A DNA stretch of 59,824 nucleotides. It comes from Roseofilum capinflatum BLCC-M114 (lineage in GTDB: Bacteria; Cyanobacteriota; Cyanobacteriia; Cyanobacteriales; Desertifilaceae). Shown here one piece after another: positions 7,733 to 16,127 of this stretch. The stretch spans positions 1 through 59,824 of the forward strand of contig NZ_JAQOSO010000114.1 of assembly GCF_030068505.1 (NCBI RefSeq). Reading direction: 5' to 3'. Under the pieces are notes generated by a model. It ran no database searches. It saw only the letters and a program-made list of their open reading frames with translations, and was not told where the DNA came from. The number at the start of each line of letters is the position of its first letter. The first letter of the stretch is position 1. The position numbers and the translations under genes were made by a program.

Positions 7733-9757
7733 TTAATCGAGCCAAGGTTGATGGACAGAAGGCCGATATATGGGGCGTTTCGGTGTGCGACGAGGAACGG
7801 GAGTCGAGGCAGCGATCTGTTGCACCGTTTGATCTTGAATTTTGGGGGGATGGGGTTCTCCCTGCCAAACCTTCAGGGTTTTATCCGCACTGCCACTGAC
7901 AATCAATTGTCCATCAGCACTCCAAGCAACACTATTAACACAATTTTGATGACCCTCTAGGGTCGTTAAGAGGGTAGCCGTTTCTACTTGCCAAAGTTTC
8001 AGGGTGCGATCGTCGCTACCACTGACCAAAAATTGCCCATCGGGACTAAAGGCAAGCGATCGCACATAATCTTGATGTCCTTCAAAAACCTGCATAGTTT
8101 TTCCCGTCTCGAAATCCCACAGTTTGACCAAATTATCCCAACCCCCACTGGCTAACCATTGCCCATCGGGACTAAATGCCAAGGCATTGACAATATTTAG
8201 CCGGGAAGCCAAATCCCCTAGCGTTGCAAACTCTACCTCTTTTCCTAAGTGCCACAGTTTAATACTATTATCATCGCTGCCACTGGCAATAATGCGCCCA
8301 TCGGGGCTGAAACTCACAGCCCGCACGGATGCTAAATGACCAGTGAGGGTATAGATCGCTTCTCCATAACGGGAATCAGTCGGGTCAAGTTGCCACACCT
8401 TTACCGTGCGGTCTTTACTAGCACTGGCTAACAGAGTGCCTTGGGGATTCCAGGCGATCGCATTAATCGCCTCTCCATAACGGCGATCATCTCCTGTCTG
8501 ACTCTCGCCCAACTGCGGCCCCCATTCCCCCTGTTGCAAATCCCACACATAAATCGCGCGATCGTCCCCCCCACTGGCTAAAAACCGACCATTCGGACTA
8601 AACGCTACTGTATTCACGTATAACTCATGACAGTTAAGGGTTCCCTCATGCTCTCCCGTCACCCCATCCCAAAAGCGAATAGACCGGTCTTCCGAGCCAC
8701 TAGCCACGACAGTAGAATTGGGATGTATATCAACAGCGCCCACCCATTGCGTATGACCTCGAAGAGTATGCACGCAACGCCATTCAGAGGATGAAGCAGT
8801 TGCAGGCAACTGAGACGCTAAGGGAGAAACGGCCGGTTGTATGGGAGCGGTTAGGGGATCGACCAAACGATCCACCGTCGGTAAACCTTGCAAATCCTCT
8901 AGAACCTCTTGAGCCGAATGATAGCGGTGATTAATGGCATCGGCAATGAGGCGATCGATAATTTTTGCTAAGGGTTGACTAATGGGATTATCATCCAAAC
9001 ACTGCCGCCAAATCCAGGTATCCTCATGAATATCAAATAACTCAAACGGTGACTTTCCGGTGAGCATATGCAAACAAGTCACCCCTAAACTATAGAGATC
9101 GCTCGAAAAAACCGCCCGTCCTCGGCCTTGTTCTGGGGCTAAATATTCCGGTGTCCCAATGGTGGTTCCCGTTTTCAGTAAAGCCGTTGATGTGGCATAT
9201 TTTGCCGCCCCAAAATCCACTAAAACCAGTTGCCCATTTTCCCGCAAAATAATATTTTCGGGTTTAATATCCCGATGAATCACATGGTGGTGATGAATAA
9301 AATCTAAAACCGGTAGCAAATTATAAAGTAACTCGCGGATTTGGTTCTCATTAAATCTTCCTGCTTGCTCCAGAACTTGGCTTAAATTTTGCCCATCAAT
9401 AAATTCTTGTACCAGATATTGGCGAGAATCTTGGCTAAAGTGGGCATGTAGGGCGGGAATTTGGGCATGTTCTCCCAGATCGTCTAAGCGAACTGCCTCT
9501 TGTTCAAACAATTGGGTTGCCTTTTGCACATTATTGGTTCCCTGGGCTTGGGGAAAAAACTGCTTGATCACACAATAGGGTTGAGACGGTTTATCGCGAT
9601 CGATGCCCAAAAAAGTGCGCCCAAACCCCCCTTGGCCAATACATTTGAGTGCTTTATACCGGTCTTTGAGCAACAAAGCACTGCGACAGCTTTGGCAGAA
9701 AGCATGACGGTCAGGGTTTTTGGGTTGCTTGCAGTCCGGGTTGAGGCAATATCTCAT
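7733..9757 (-). CDS. Serine/threonine protein kinase with C-terminal WD40 propeller
   Basis: This protein (about 674 aa from the chosen start) is a Hanks-type kinase fused to seven WD40 repeats. It opens with a four-cysteine zinc-ribbon-like segment (YCLNPDC and FCQSC). The kinase glycine loop GQGGFGRTF, the catalytic HRDIKPEN and the VDFGAA metal-binding motif follow. The WD40 blades fill roughly the last 340 residues. The family start is normally MxYCLNP, so the ATG at 9757 is preferred over a GTG at 9778. There is no transmembrane segment, so it is probably cytosolic. Its substrates are unknown; the propeller probably docks them. Confidence 0.93.
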   Translation of the reverse strand: MRYCLNPDCKQPKNPDRHAFCQSCRSALLLKDRYKALKCIGQGGFGRTFLGIDRDKPSQPYCVIKQFFPQAQGTNNVQKATQLFEQEAVRLDDLGEHAQIPALHAHFSQDSRQYLVQEFIDGQNLSQVLEQAGRFNENQIRELLYNLLPVLDFIHHHHVIHRDIKPENIILRENGQLVLVDFGAAKYATSTALLKTGTTIGTPEYLAPEQGRGRAVFSSDLYSLGVTCLHMLTGKSPFELFDIHEDTWIWRQCLDDNPISQPLAKIIDRLIADAINHRYHSAQEVLEDLQGLPTVDRLVDPLTAPIQPAVSPLASQLPATASSSEWRCVHTLRGHTQWVGAVDIHPNSTVVASGSEDRSIRFWDGVTGEHEGTLNCHELYVNTVAFSPNGRFLASGGDDRAIYVWDLQQGEWGPQLGESQTGDDRRYGEAINAIAWNPQGTLLASASKDRTVKVWQLDPTDSRYGEAIYTLTGHLASVRAVSFSPDGRIIASGSDDNSIKLWHLGKEVEFATLGDLASRLNIVNALAFSPDGQWLASGGWDNLVKLWDFETGKTMQVFEGHQDYVRSLAFSPDGQFLVSGSDDRTLKLWQVETATLLTTLEGHQNCVNSVAWSADGQLIVSGSADKTLKVWQGEPHPPKIQDQTVQQIAASTPVPRRTPKRPIYRPSVHQPWLD

Positions 9758-9859
9758 AGCATGGGTTAGGCGGGGCACATTGATCTATCTTATTATTGTT
9801 TTATTGTTTATAGCGCTGTGGTATGTACGTTACGTTAGCAGGTAGATGATTAGGATCGG

Positions 9860-9923
9860 GTAGGGTGGGCAGGGTATGCTTGTAGGAATTGAATGATTTT
9901 GCTTATCCTCCTGCCCACCCTAC
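9860..9923. repeat. GTAGGGTGGGCAGG inverted repeat, copy 1
   Basis: Perfect 14-bp arms GTAGGGTGGGCAGG (9860-9873) and CCTGCCCACCCTAC (9910-9923) enclose 36 bp. A second copy at 13139-13200 keeps the arms with one mismatch and shares centre sequence (TTTGAATGAT against ATTGAATGAT), so this is a dispersed element. Confidence 0.7.
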
Positions 9924-9949
9924 GATAATTTGCTTGGGCGCGGCGAGAT

Positions 9950-10063
9950 ATGGCAGAACGGTTACTGGAAAACCATCAGCGCGGTTTGTGGACAAGTGCA
10001 AGTGCGGAAAGGGTGGATCAGTTGAGGGCGATCGTGCATCAAGCGGAGGCGAACATTGAGTAA
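9950..10063 (+). pseudogene. C-terminal remnant of a CobN/ChlH-type chelatase subunit
   Basis: The 37-aa frame MAERLLENHQRGLW... ending in a helix close to QAEANIE resembles the extreme C-terminus of the large CobN/ChlH metal-chelatase subunit. That region has a conserved helix with an RG(L/M/Y)W core followed by a leucine-rich segment. Nothing of the remaining roughly 1200 residues is present. Upstream the frame meets a stop and the inverted repeat at 9860-9923, so this is read as a relic. The family call rests on a short match. Confidence 0.45.
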
Positions 10064-10073
10064 TTCAATAAGA

Positions 10074-10587
10074 TCAGGAATATTCTTCATGATTACTTTC
10101 CGCAGCTTGTCTCATCGCCAAAAATGCTTCTTTAATGGATTGGCTTACAGCACTTTGAGGTTCAGCTAAAATCAGAGATTGATAAGATTCCAGGAACCGA
10201 CATCGTAATCGATGAAAAAGATGTAGGAAATGACGAATAAATCCAATGCAATCTAAGATAACAAACTCAATTCCTCCCGTTTCGTGATACAAAGATTGTG
10301 CATAAGTCTGAACTTGATGATCAATTTGCTCAGTGGTGATAAAAATGTAATTATCGACTCGTTTATCTCCTAAGCTGAGTTTCTGTAAGGCACGGTCTAT
10401 ATCATCACGGTCGATGCAATTTAGCCAATAAACAGGCCATTAAAAGACGAACTCCTGCACGATTTTTGAGATTACGAGCCACATAGTCAGCCGATTGTCT
10501 AATCTTGACATCATCAATCAGTGAGCTATCTAAGTTGGTATTAGCTTGTCTAAAAGCGGCATTGAGGATGTCGATGGGTTCTGGCAT
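10074..10587 (-). pseudogene. SacI-like restriction endonuclease, internally deleted
   Basis: Two open segments in different frames make up this locus. The first (10587-10405) starts MPEPIDILNAAF and includes NRAGVRLLMACLLAKLHRP, which resembles the conserved N-terminal part of the SacI restriction enzyme family. The second, reading from about 10418 to 10074, begins IDRDDIDRALQKLSLGDKR and runs to a normal stop. The frames switch near 10405-10420, exactly where the SacI family should continue with its catalytic middle. The likeliest event is an internal deletion. The start overlaps the methyltransferase end by 58 bp, as expected for a restriction-modification pair. The family call is from memory of the motif. 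Confidence 0.6.
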
Positions 10588-11405
10588 TTTCTCCCCTGTC
10601 CTGGAATATCATAGTTTGTCCAGAGTACCTCTGTCCGAGGTTGTTTAACCGATAAACATTGTTTGGAGGGTGCTTCGATACGGTTCCAATCTTGGTAAAG
10701 ATGAGCAAAGAGATCGCAATCATAGCCAGATATGGCAACTTTTCCCTGAACCTGGTTCAACACTGCGGCTAATTCTCGATGATCATCATCTGTCATTTCG
10801 TATGCATAGGCATGGCGATCGCCGCGTGTATCATGGGGATAAGGAGGATCGCAGTAAAATAGGGTGTCTGGACTATCATATCGCCCAATCACTTCTATGG
10901 CTCTGCCCTGTTCAATTTGCACCCGTAACAGTCTTTGTACAATCTCCGAGAGTCCTTCAACAGAGCCTAACCAACGAGAAACCGCTCCTGACATACCTGC
11001 TCGACTGGTGAGTTTACAATGGGCCCATCTTCCAGCACTAGCGGTTTGAGCAAGTCCGGTTCTCACCTGACGAGCGCGAACGAAAAAACGCCTTGCTCTT
11101 TCGAGTTCTGAGCAATTTTCCCTCGGTTCTTCTACAGCAATTCTCAGTTCTTCTCTGGAAAAAGGAGTTAATCCAATGGCTTGAATGAGGTCTTCTTTTT
11201 GGTCGCGCAAAACTCGAAAAAAGTTGACAACTTCTCCATCAATATCATTATAAGTTTCTACAGGGGAAGGTTGACGATTGAGGAGAACAGCCGCAGATCC
11301 TGCAAATGGCTCACAGTAATGGGTGGCTTCTGGCAATAAGGGGAGAAGCCAGTTAAGATGATTAAATTTCCCGCCATACCACCCAAAAGCAATGAGTTTA
11401 GACAT
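10530..11405 (-). CDS. DNA adenine methyltransferase, D12 class
   Basis: A 291-aa N6-adenine methyltransferase of the Dam/MboI type. The SAM-binding motif CEPFAGSAAVLL is near residue 32. The catalytic DPPY motif appears as FYCDPPYPHD. The order SAM motif before DPPY, with a recognition segment between, is that of the alpha class. It is the modification partner of a restriction system whose nuclease gene, overlapping downstream, is broken, so it now probably acts alone. The target sequence cannot be inferred reliably. No IS lies beside the pair. Confidence 0.9.
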   Translation of the reverse strand: MSKLIAFGWYGGKFNHLNWLLPLLPEATHYCEPFAGSAAVLLNRQPSPVETYNDIDGEVVNFFRVLRDQKEDLIQAIGLTPFSREELRIAVEEPRENCSELERARRFFVRARQVRTGLAQTASAGRWAHCKLTSRAGMSGAVSRWLGSVEGLSEIVQRLLRVQIEQGRAIEVIGRYDSPDTLFYCDPPYPHDTRGDRHAYAYEMTDDDHRELAAVLNQVQGKVAISGYDCDLFAHLYQDWNRIEAPSKQCLSVKQPRTEVLWTNYDIPGQGRKCQNPSTSSMPLLDKLIPT

Positions 11406-11849
11406 TCGTATATTCCTAGGCTTTACTCTGTTTATTTTTTACTTCCACCATGCTCCCACTATAGCACAAAGCGCTGTATCCCCACATTAAAGCCCCATAT
11501 TGAAGAGTGGACAAGAACCAATTCAATACATTTGGAAAGCCCCTACAATTCTATTTCTATCAGATTGAGAAATGGGGAATAAATAGACTCTCAACTAGAG
11601 TAGATAATTGCACGCTATTCTCCGTTACGGAGTTGTCATTATCTTCAAGTTCCTCAATCCACTCAGTAGTTGCCATGGGGGATGTGCCTCGAAAAAAAAG
11701 TTCTTCTATAGGGATCTCGGTTTTTTCGGAGGGTTTTTATGCAAAAGTGACTAATTTGTAATATTTATTTACAATAAAGGTCTAAATCCCCTAAAATTCT
11801 GTATCTTAGAGGCCACTAAGGGAAAAAATAGATTACCGATTACCAAAAT
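11406..11849. other. AT-rich intergenic region between the methyltransferase and codA-like genes
   Basis: No strong gene is seen. The two neighbours diverge, so both promoters should lie here. A 38-codon open frame on the minus strand (11676-11560) is noted separately. No riboswitch, tRNA or terminator was recognised. Confidence 0.4.
11560..11676 (-). CDS. Possible 38-aa small protein
   Basis: An ATG-started frame of 38 codons beginning MATTEWIEELEDND. The N-terminal half is acidic and looks protein-like in composition. A GAGG lies about 12 bases upstream of the ATG, which is too far for a good ribosome-binding site. No family is recognised. It could be a chance frame or a broken end of a larger gene. 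Confidence 0.25.
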   Translation of the reverse strand: MATTEWIEELEDNDNSVTENSVQLSTLVESLFIPHFSI

Positions 11850-13088
11850 ATGTATGATTTAGTGATTAAAGGGGGGCGTTTTCCGGGGGGCGATCGCCGA
11901 GATCTGGCAATTTCCGGTAACCAGATCGCCGCTATTGCCCCAGAAATAAACGCTCCCACCCAAGAGGAACTCTGGGTTACTGATAAGCTGATCAGCCCTC
12001 CCTTTGTGGAGTCCCATATTCATCTAGATTCGGCTCTGACTGCGGGAGATCCGCGCTGGAATGAGAGCGGAACTCTGTTTGAAGGGATTGCCATTTGGGG
12101 CGATCGCAAGCAATCCTTACAGTATGAGGAAGTCCAACACAGAGCCTTAAAAGCGCTCAAACAACAAGCAGCACAAGGAGTCCTTTGGGTACGCACCCAC
12201 GCGGATGTCAGCGAACCCAACTTAATCGCCTTGAAAGCCTTATTAGACTTGCGAGAGCAGGTGAAAGACTGGCTAACGCTGCAAGTCGTCGCTTTTCCCC
12301 AAGATGGCATTTATGGGCAACCCCAAAACGAACAGCTTTTAGAAACTGCGCTGCAACTGGGTGCAGATGCCGTCGGTGGCATTCCCCACTATGAACTGAC
12401 TCGCGAAGATGGGGTAAAATCAGTTCACCGCATCTTTGAATTAGCGCAACAGTATCATAAATTAATCGACATTCACTGCGATGAAATTGACGACGATCAA
12501 GCCCGATTTTTAGAAGTCGTGGCTGCTTGCGCTGTTCGTAGCGGACTCGGTTCCCAAGTGACCGCCAGCCATACAACTGCCTTTGGCTCCTATAATAATG
12601 CCTATGCGTTTAAGCTAATGGGCTTACTCAAACGGGCAAAAATTAACTTTATTTCCAATCCTTTAATTAACATTACCCTGCAAGGGCGCACCGATACCTA
12701 TCCCAAACGGCGCGGCGTTACCCGTGTGAAAGAATTGTGGCAAAATGGCTTAAATGTTTCCCTCGGTCATGACTGTATTCAAGACCCTTGGTATAGTCTG
12801 GGAACCGGCAATATGTTAGAAGTCGCTCATATGGCGGTTCATGTCTGTCAGATGACGGGAATGGCAGAAATTAATGCTTGTTACGATATGGTTACCACGG
12901 GAGGCGCAACAACCCTAAATGTGTCGGATTCTTATGGGTTAGACGTGGGTAAACCCGCCAATCTTATTATTCTTGATGCTGAGAGTCCCTATGATGCCAT
13001 TCGCCGACGAGCAACGGTAGAGGTGGTGATTTCTCAGGGGAAAATTCGCGTCAAAACGGATGCTCCCCAAGTCCATTGGCAGGTTTAA
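11850..13088 (+). CDS. codA: Cytosine deaminase-like amidohydrolase
   Basis: A 412-aa metal-dependent amidohydrolase that aligns along its length with Escherichia coli CodA (cytosine to uracil plus ammonia). Metal ligands are His56 and His58 in SHIHLDS, the His of DIHCDEIDD (whose Glu is the proton shuttle), the His of ASHTTAF and Asp308 in GHDCIQDPWY. Shared CodA signatures include DPRWNESGTLFEG and TYPKRRGVTRVKE. The residue after the metal Asp is Cys309, where E. coli CodA has Asp314, a specificity position, so the true substrate may differ. The gene stands alone and converges on the peroxiredoxin gene. Confidence 0.85.
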   Translation: MYDLVIKGGRFPGGDRRDLAISGNQIAAIAPEINAPTQEELWVTDKLISPPFVESHIHLDSALTAGDPRWNESGTLFEGIAIWGDRKQSLQYEEVQHRALKALKQQAAQGVLWVRTHADVSEPNLIALKALLDLREQVKDWLTLQVVAFPQDGIYGQPQNEQLLETALQLGADAVGGIPHYELTREDGVKSVHRIFELAQQYHKLIDIHCDEIDDDQARFLEVVAACAVRSGLGSQVTASHTTAFGSYNNAYAFKLMGLLKRAKINFISNPLINITLQGRTDTYPKRRGVTRVKELWQNGLNVSLGHDCIQDPWYSLGTGNMLEVAHMAVHVCQMTGMAEINACYDMVTTGGATTLNVSDSYGLDVGKPANLIILDAESPYDAIRRRATVEVVISQGKIRVKTDAPQVHWQV

Positions 13089-13138
13089 ATAGAGAAATGG
13101 TTTGACACCAAATCTGGTGAATTCGTTAAAGTATTGGG

Positions 13139-13200
13139 TACGGTGGGCAGGATATTCTGGTCAACTTTGAATGATGTCGCCGATTCTCCTGCCCACCCTA
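13139..13200. repeat. GTAGGGTGGGCAGG inverted repeat, copy 2
   Basis: TACGGTGGGCAGGA (13139-13152) faces TCCTGCCCACCCTA (13187-13200) with a single mismatch. It lies between the convergent codA-like and peroxiredoxin genes, where it could also act as a two-way transcription stop. It is related to the copy at 9860-9923. Confidence 0.6.
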
Positions 13201-13213
13201 CGATACTACGATA

Positions 13214-13945
13214 CTAGGATGCGAAATAGGCGGCTAATTCTTCTGAACCGCCAATATGTTGGCCGTCAATAAAGACTTGGGGAACGGTATCTTTACCGGT
13301 GATGGCTTTTAGGGAACGGGTGGTTACTGCATCAGCAAGGGTGATTTCTTCGTATTCTAAGCCTTTGTCTTTGAGTAGATCTTTGGCTTTGGCGCAGAAG
13401 GGACAACCGACTTTTGTAAATAGAGAAATCATTTTCGGCTTAACGGCGCTGGGATTGATATATTTGAGCATGGTTTCTGCGTCGGAAACCTCGAAAGGAT
13501 CGCCGGGTTTTTCCGGTTCGATGAACATTTTTTCAATGGTTTTGTTTTTGACGAGCATGGAGTAGCGCCAAGAGCGTTGACCAAATCCTAGGTCTTGTTT
13601 GTCTACTAGCATACCCATGCCGTCGGTGAAGTCTCCGTTACCATCGGGAATGAAGGTGATTTTGTTGGCTTTTTGATCTTTGGCCCATGCTTCCATTACA
13701 AAGGTGTCGTTCACGGAAACACAGATAATATCATCGACTCCGTTGGCTTTGAAAACGTCGGCGAGTTCGTTGTATCCGGGTACGTGGGTGGAGGAGCAGG
13801 TGGGGGTGAAGGCTCCGGGAAGGGAGAAGACGATGACGGTTTTGCCAGCAAATAGTTCATCGGTGCTGATGTCTTTCCATTCGTTGTTGACGCGAGCGCG
13901 AAAGTTGACGTTGGGTACGGTTTGACCTTCTTTATTCTGCAACAT
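13214..13945 (-). CDS. Peroxiredoxin-glutaredoxin fusion protein
   Basis: A 243-aa hybrid peroxidase. Residues 1-165 are a Prx5-type peroxiredoxin with the peroxidatic Cys50 in PGAFTPTCSSTH. Residues 172-243 are a glutaredoxin with the dithiol site CPFC (181-184) and the VPQVFIDG and GGSEEL glutathione-binding motifs. Such fusions reduce peroxides using glutathione, with the glutaredoxin recycling the peroxiredoxin. No signal peptide is seen, so it is cytosolic. AGGAG lies upstream of the ATG. A sigma70-type promoter overlaps an inverted repeat, suggesting repression or redox control. Confidence 0.95.
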   Translation of the reverse strand: MLQNKEGQTVPNVNFRARVNNEWKDISTDELFAGKTVIVFSLPGAFTPTCSSTHVPGYNELADVFKANGVDDIICVSVNDTFVMEAWAKDQKANKITFIPDGNGDFTDGMGMLVDKQDLGFGQRSWRYSMLVKNKTIEKMFIEPEKPGDPFEVSDAETMLKYINPSAVKPKMISLFTKVGCPFCAKAKDLLKDKGLEYEEITLADAVTTRSLKAITGKDTVPQVFIDGQHIGGSEELAAYFAS

Positions 13946-13978
13946 AAATGTTTATCTCCTGATAGGGGTCTAAAACGA

Positions 13979-14034
13979 ACTCGTTATGAATTTGAATTGT
14001 TTTAATCATACTCATAACGAGTCCGGGTTGTCAA
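13979..14034 (-). promoter_or_regulatory. Promoter and candidate operator of the peroxiredoxin-glutaredoxin gene
   Basis: On the minus strand TTGACA (14034-14029) and TATGAT (14010-14005) are separated by 18 bp, a good sigma70-type promoter. An 11-bp perfect inverted repeat, ACTCGTTATGA (13979-13989) and TCATAACGAGT (14012-14022), flanks the -10 box. One arm lies in the promoter spacer and the other just downstream. That geometry suits a repressor site. The regulator is unknown; it does not match the cyanobacterial PerR box as I know it. Confidence 0.55.
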
Positions 14035-14127
14035 GGGGGGAAATTTTCGATCGCCAGTACCGCCATAATTGTTAGATAATGGGAAAGTTGTGTTAATACT
14101 GAACTCTACTGAACGCTAGGAACCACC

Positions 14128-15924
14128 ATGCGAACCCACTACTGCGGAGAATTACAAGGAAAAAACATTGGCGAGACGGTAACCCTGTGCGGTTGGGTTG
14201 ATCGCCGTCGCGATCATGGTGGTGTGATTTTTCTAGATTTGCGCGATCGCACTGGAATCGTGCAAATTGTTAGCGACCCAGACCGAACCCCCGACTCCTA
14301 CGAGCTGGCGGAAAAATTGCGGAATGAGTATGTGGTAACCATTCAAGGACGAGTCACCCAGAGGCCAGAAGAGTCCCTCAACCCCAAAATTGCCACCGGA
14401 GAAGTGGAAATTTACGCCGATAAAATTGAGCTACTCAACGGCATTAACCGGCAAATGCCGTTTCAGGTATCGAGCTACGAAGAAGAGGCAGTACGGGAAG
14501 ATTTGCGGCTGAAGTATCGCTATTTAGACTTGAGACGCGATCGCATGAGCCACAACCTCAAACTGCGCCACCAGGTTGTAAAAGCTATCCGCCGCTACTT
14601 AGAAGACGAACAGCACTTCATGGAAGTAGAAACCCCAATCTTGACCCGCTCCACCCCAGAAGGCGCAAGGGATTACCTGGTTCCCAGCCGAGTCAATGCG
14701 GGGGAATGGTACGCCCTGCCCCAATCGCCCCAACTGTTTAAACAATTACTCATGGTCTCCGGATTTGACCGGTATTATCAGATTGCTCGCTGCTTCCGGG
14801 ATGAAGACCTGCGAGCCGATCGCCAGCCCGAATTTACCCAACTGGACATGGAAATGAGCTTCATGTCCGAAGAAGACATTATTAACCTCAACGAAGGCTT
14901 AGTTTGTCATATCTTCAAAACCATCAAAAACATCGACATTCCCCGACCCTTCCCCCGCATCACCTATAAAGAATCCATGGAGCGCTATGGATGCGATCGC
15001 CCCGATACCCGCTTTGGACTAGAATTAGCCGATGTCTCCGATGTCGTCAAAGACTGCGGGTTTAAGGTCTTTTCCGGAGCTGTTGCTGCCGGTGGCTCAG
15101 TCAAAATTTTACCCATTCCCAACGGCAACGATAAAATTTCCAACGTCGCCATCAAACCCGGTGGCGAACTCTTCAAAGAAGCCACCGAAGCCGGAGCCAG
15201 AGGACTCGCCTATATTCGCGTCCGAGAAAATGGAGAAATCGACACCATTGGCGCGATCAAAGATAACCTCAGTGCCGAACAAAAACAGGAAATCCTGAAG
15301 CGCACCGGAGCCGAAGCCGGCCATTTACTCCTGTTTGGAGCTGGAGATACCGCTACGGTGAACAAAACCCTAGACCGCTTGCGGCAAGTGATTGGCAAAC
15401 AAATGGGACTCATTGACGACAACCAAATTAACCTGATTTGGGTTACCGAGTTTCCCATGTTTGAATGGAATGCCGATGAAAAGCGCCTAGAAGCCTTACA
15501 TCACCCCTTCACTTCGCCGAACCCAGAAGACTTAGACGACATTAAAACTGCCCGCGCTAGAGCCTACGATCTCGTCTACAACGGCAATGAGATTGGCGGG
15601 GGAAGCCTGCGGATCTACCAACGGGAGATTCAAGAACAGGTATTTGAGGCGATCGGACTCTCCCCCGAAGAAGCCCACAATAAATTTGGTTTCCTCCTGG
15701 AAGCCTTTGAATATGGGACTCCTCCCCATGGCGGGATTGCCTATGGCTTAGACCGATTTGTAATGCTCCTCGCGGGTGAAGACTCTATCCGCGATGTGAT
15801 TGCCTTCCCCAAAACTCAGCAAGCTCGATGTGTACTTACCGACGCTCCGGCAACGGTGGATAATCGCCAGTTGAAAGAACTGTCTGTGGCTTCTACCCAC
15901 AAACCGAAGGCAAAAAATGATTAA
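14128..15924 (+). CDS. aspS: Aspartyl-tRNA synthetase
   Basis: AspRS charges tRNA-Asp, and in many bacteria without AsnRS also tRNA-Asn. The 598-aa length is typical of the bacterial form. An N-terminal OB fold ([21 protein letters not shown]) binds the anticodon. Class II motif 2 appears as [21 protein letters not shown] and motif 3 as [15 protein letters not shown]. The bacterial GAD insertion lies between them, around residues 300-420. It is transcribed divergently from the peroxiredoxin gene and appears monocistronic. Confidence 0.98.
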   Translation: MRTHYCGELQGKNIGETVTLCGWVDRRRDHGGVIFLDLRDRTGIVQIVSDPDRTPDSYELAEKLRNEYVVTIQGRVTQRPEESLNPKIATGEVEIYADKIELLNGINRQMPFQVSSYEEEAVREDLRLKYRYLDLRRDRMSHNLKLRHQVVKAIRRYLEDEQHFMEVETPILTRSTPEGARDYLVPSRVNAGEWYALPQSPQLFKQLLMVSGFDRYYQIARCFRDEDLRADRQPEFTQLDMEMSFMSEEDIINLNEGLVCHIFKTIKNIDIPRPFPRITYKESMERYGCDRPDTRFGLELADVSDVVKDCGFKVFSGAVAAGGSVKILPIPNGNDKISNVAIKPGGELFKEATEAGARGLAYIRVRENGEIDTIGAIKDNLSAEQKQEILKRTGAEAGHLLLFGAGDTATVNKTLDRLRQVIGKQMGLIDDNQINLIWVTEFPMFEWNADEKRLEALHHPFTSPNPEDLDDIKTARARAYDLVYNGNEIGGGSLRIYQREIQEQVFEAIGLSPEEAHNKFGFLLEAFEYGTPPHGGIAYGLDRFVMLLAGEDSIRDVIAFPKTQQARCVLTDAPATVDNRQLKELSVASTHKPKAKND

Positions 15925-16127
15925 TGGGCGATCGGCGATCGGTAATGGGTGATGGTCATCAATTAAAGCAGTGCGCCCTTCGACTCCGCTCAGGGCACAC
16001 CCTAGAGCGCCTGGCGCTATTATGAGGTATGATATCAAGTCCGTTGGATCAGTTGTAATATCAAATCCGACTAATCAGTTACAGTATGTCATTGCGAATG
16101 GAGCGGAGCGGAATGAAGCAATCTCGA
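15925..16127. repeat. Dispersed repeats after aspS, including an ATATCAAGTCCGTTGGATCAG unit
   Basis: The stretch at about 16030-16130 contains TATCAAGTCCGTTGGATCAG, then GTATGTCATTGCGAA and GAAGCAATCTC. The same order occurs in inverse orientation at about 41082-41143, although here about 25 bp with a second TATCAAATCCG is added. A GACTCCGCTCAGGG short repeat precedes it. No gene is present. Confidence 0.6.
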
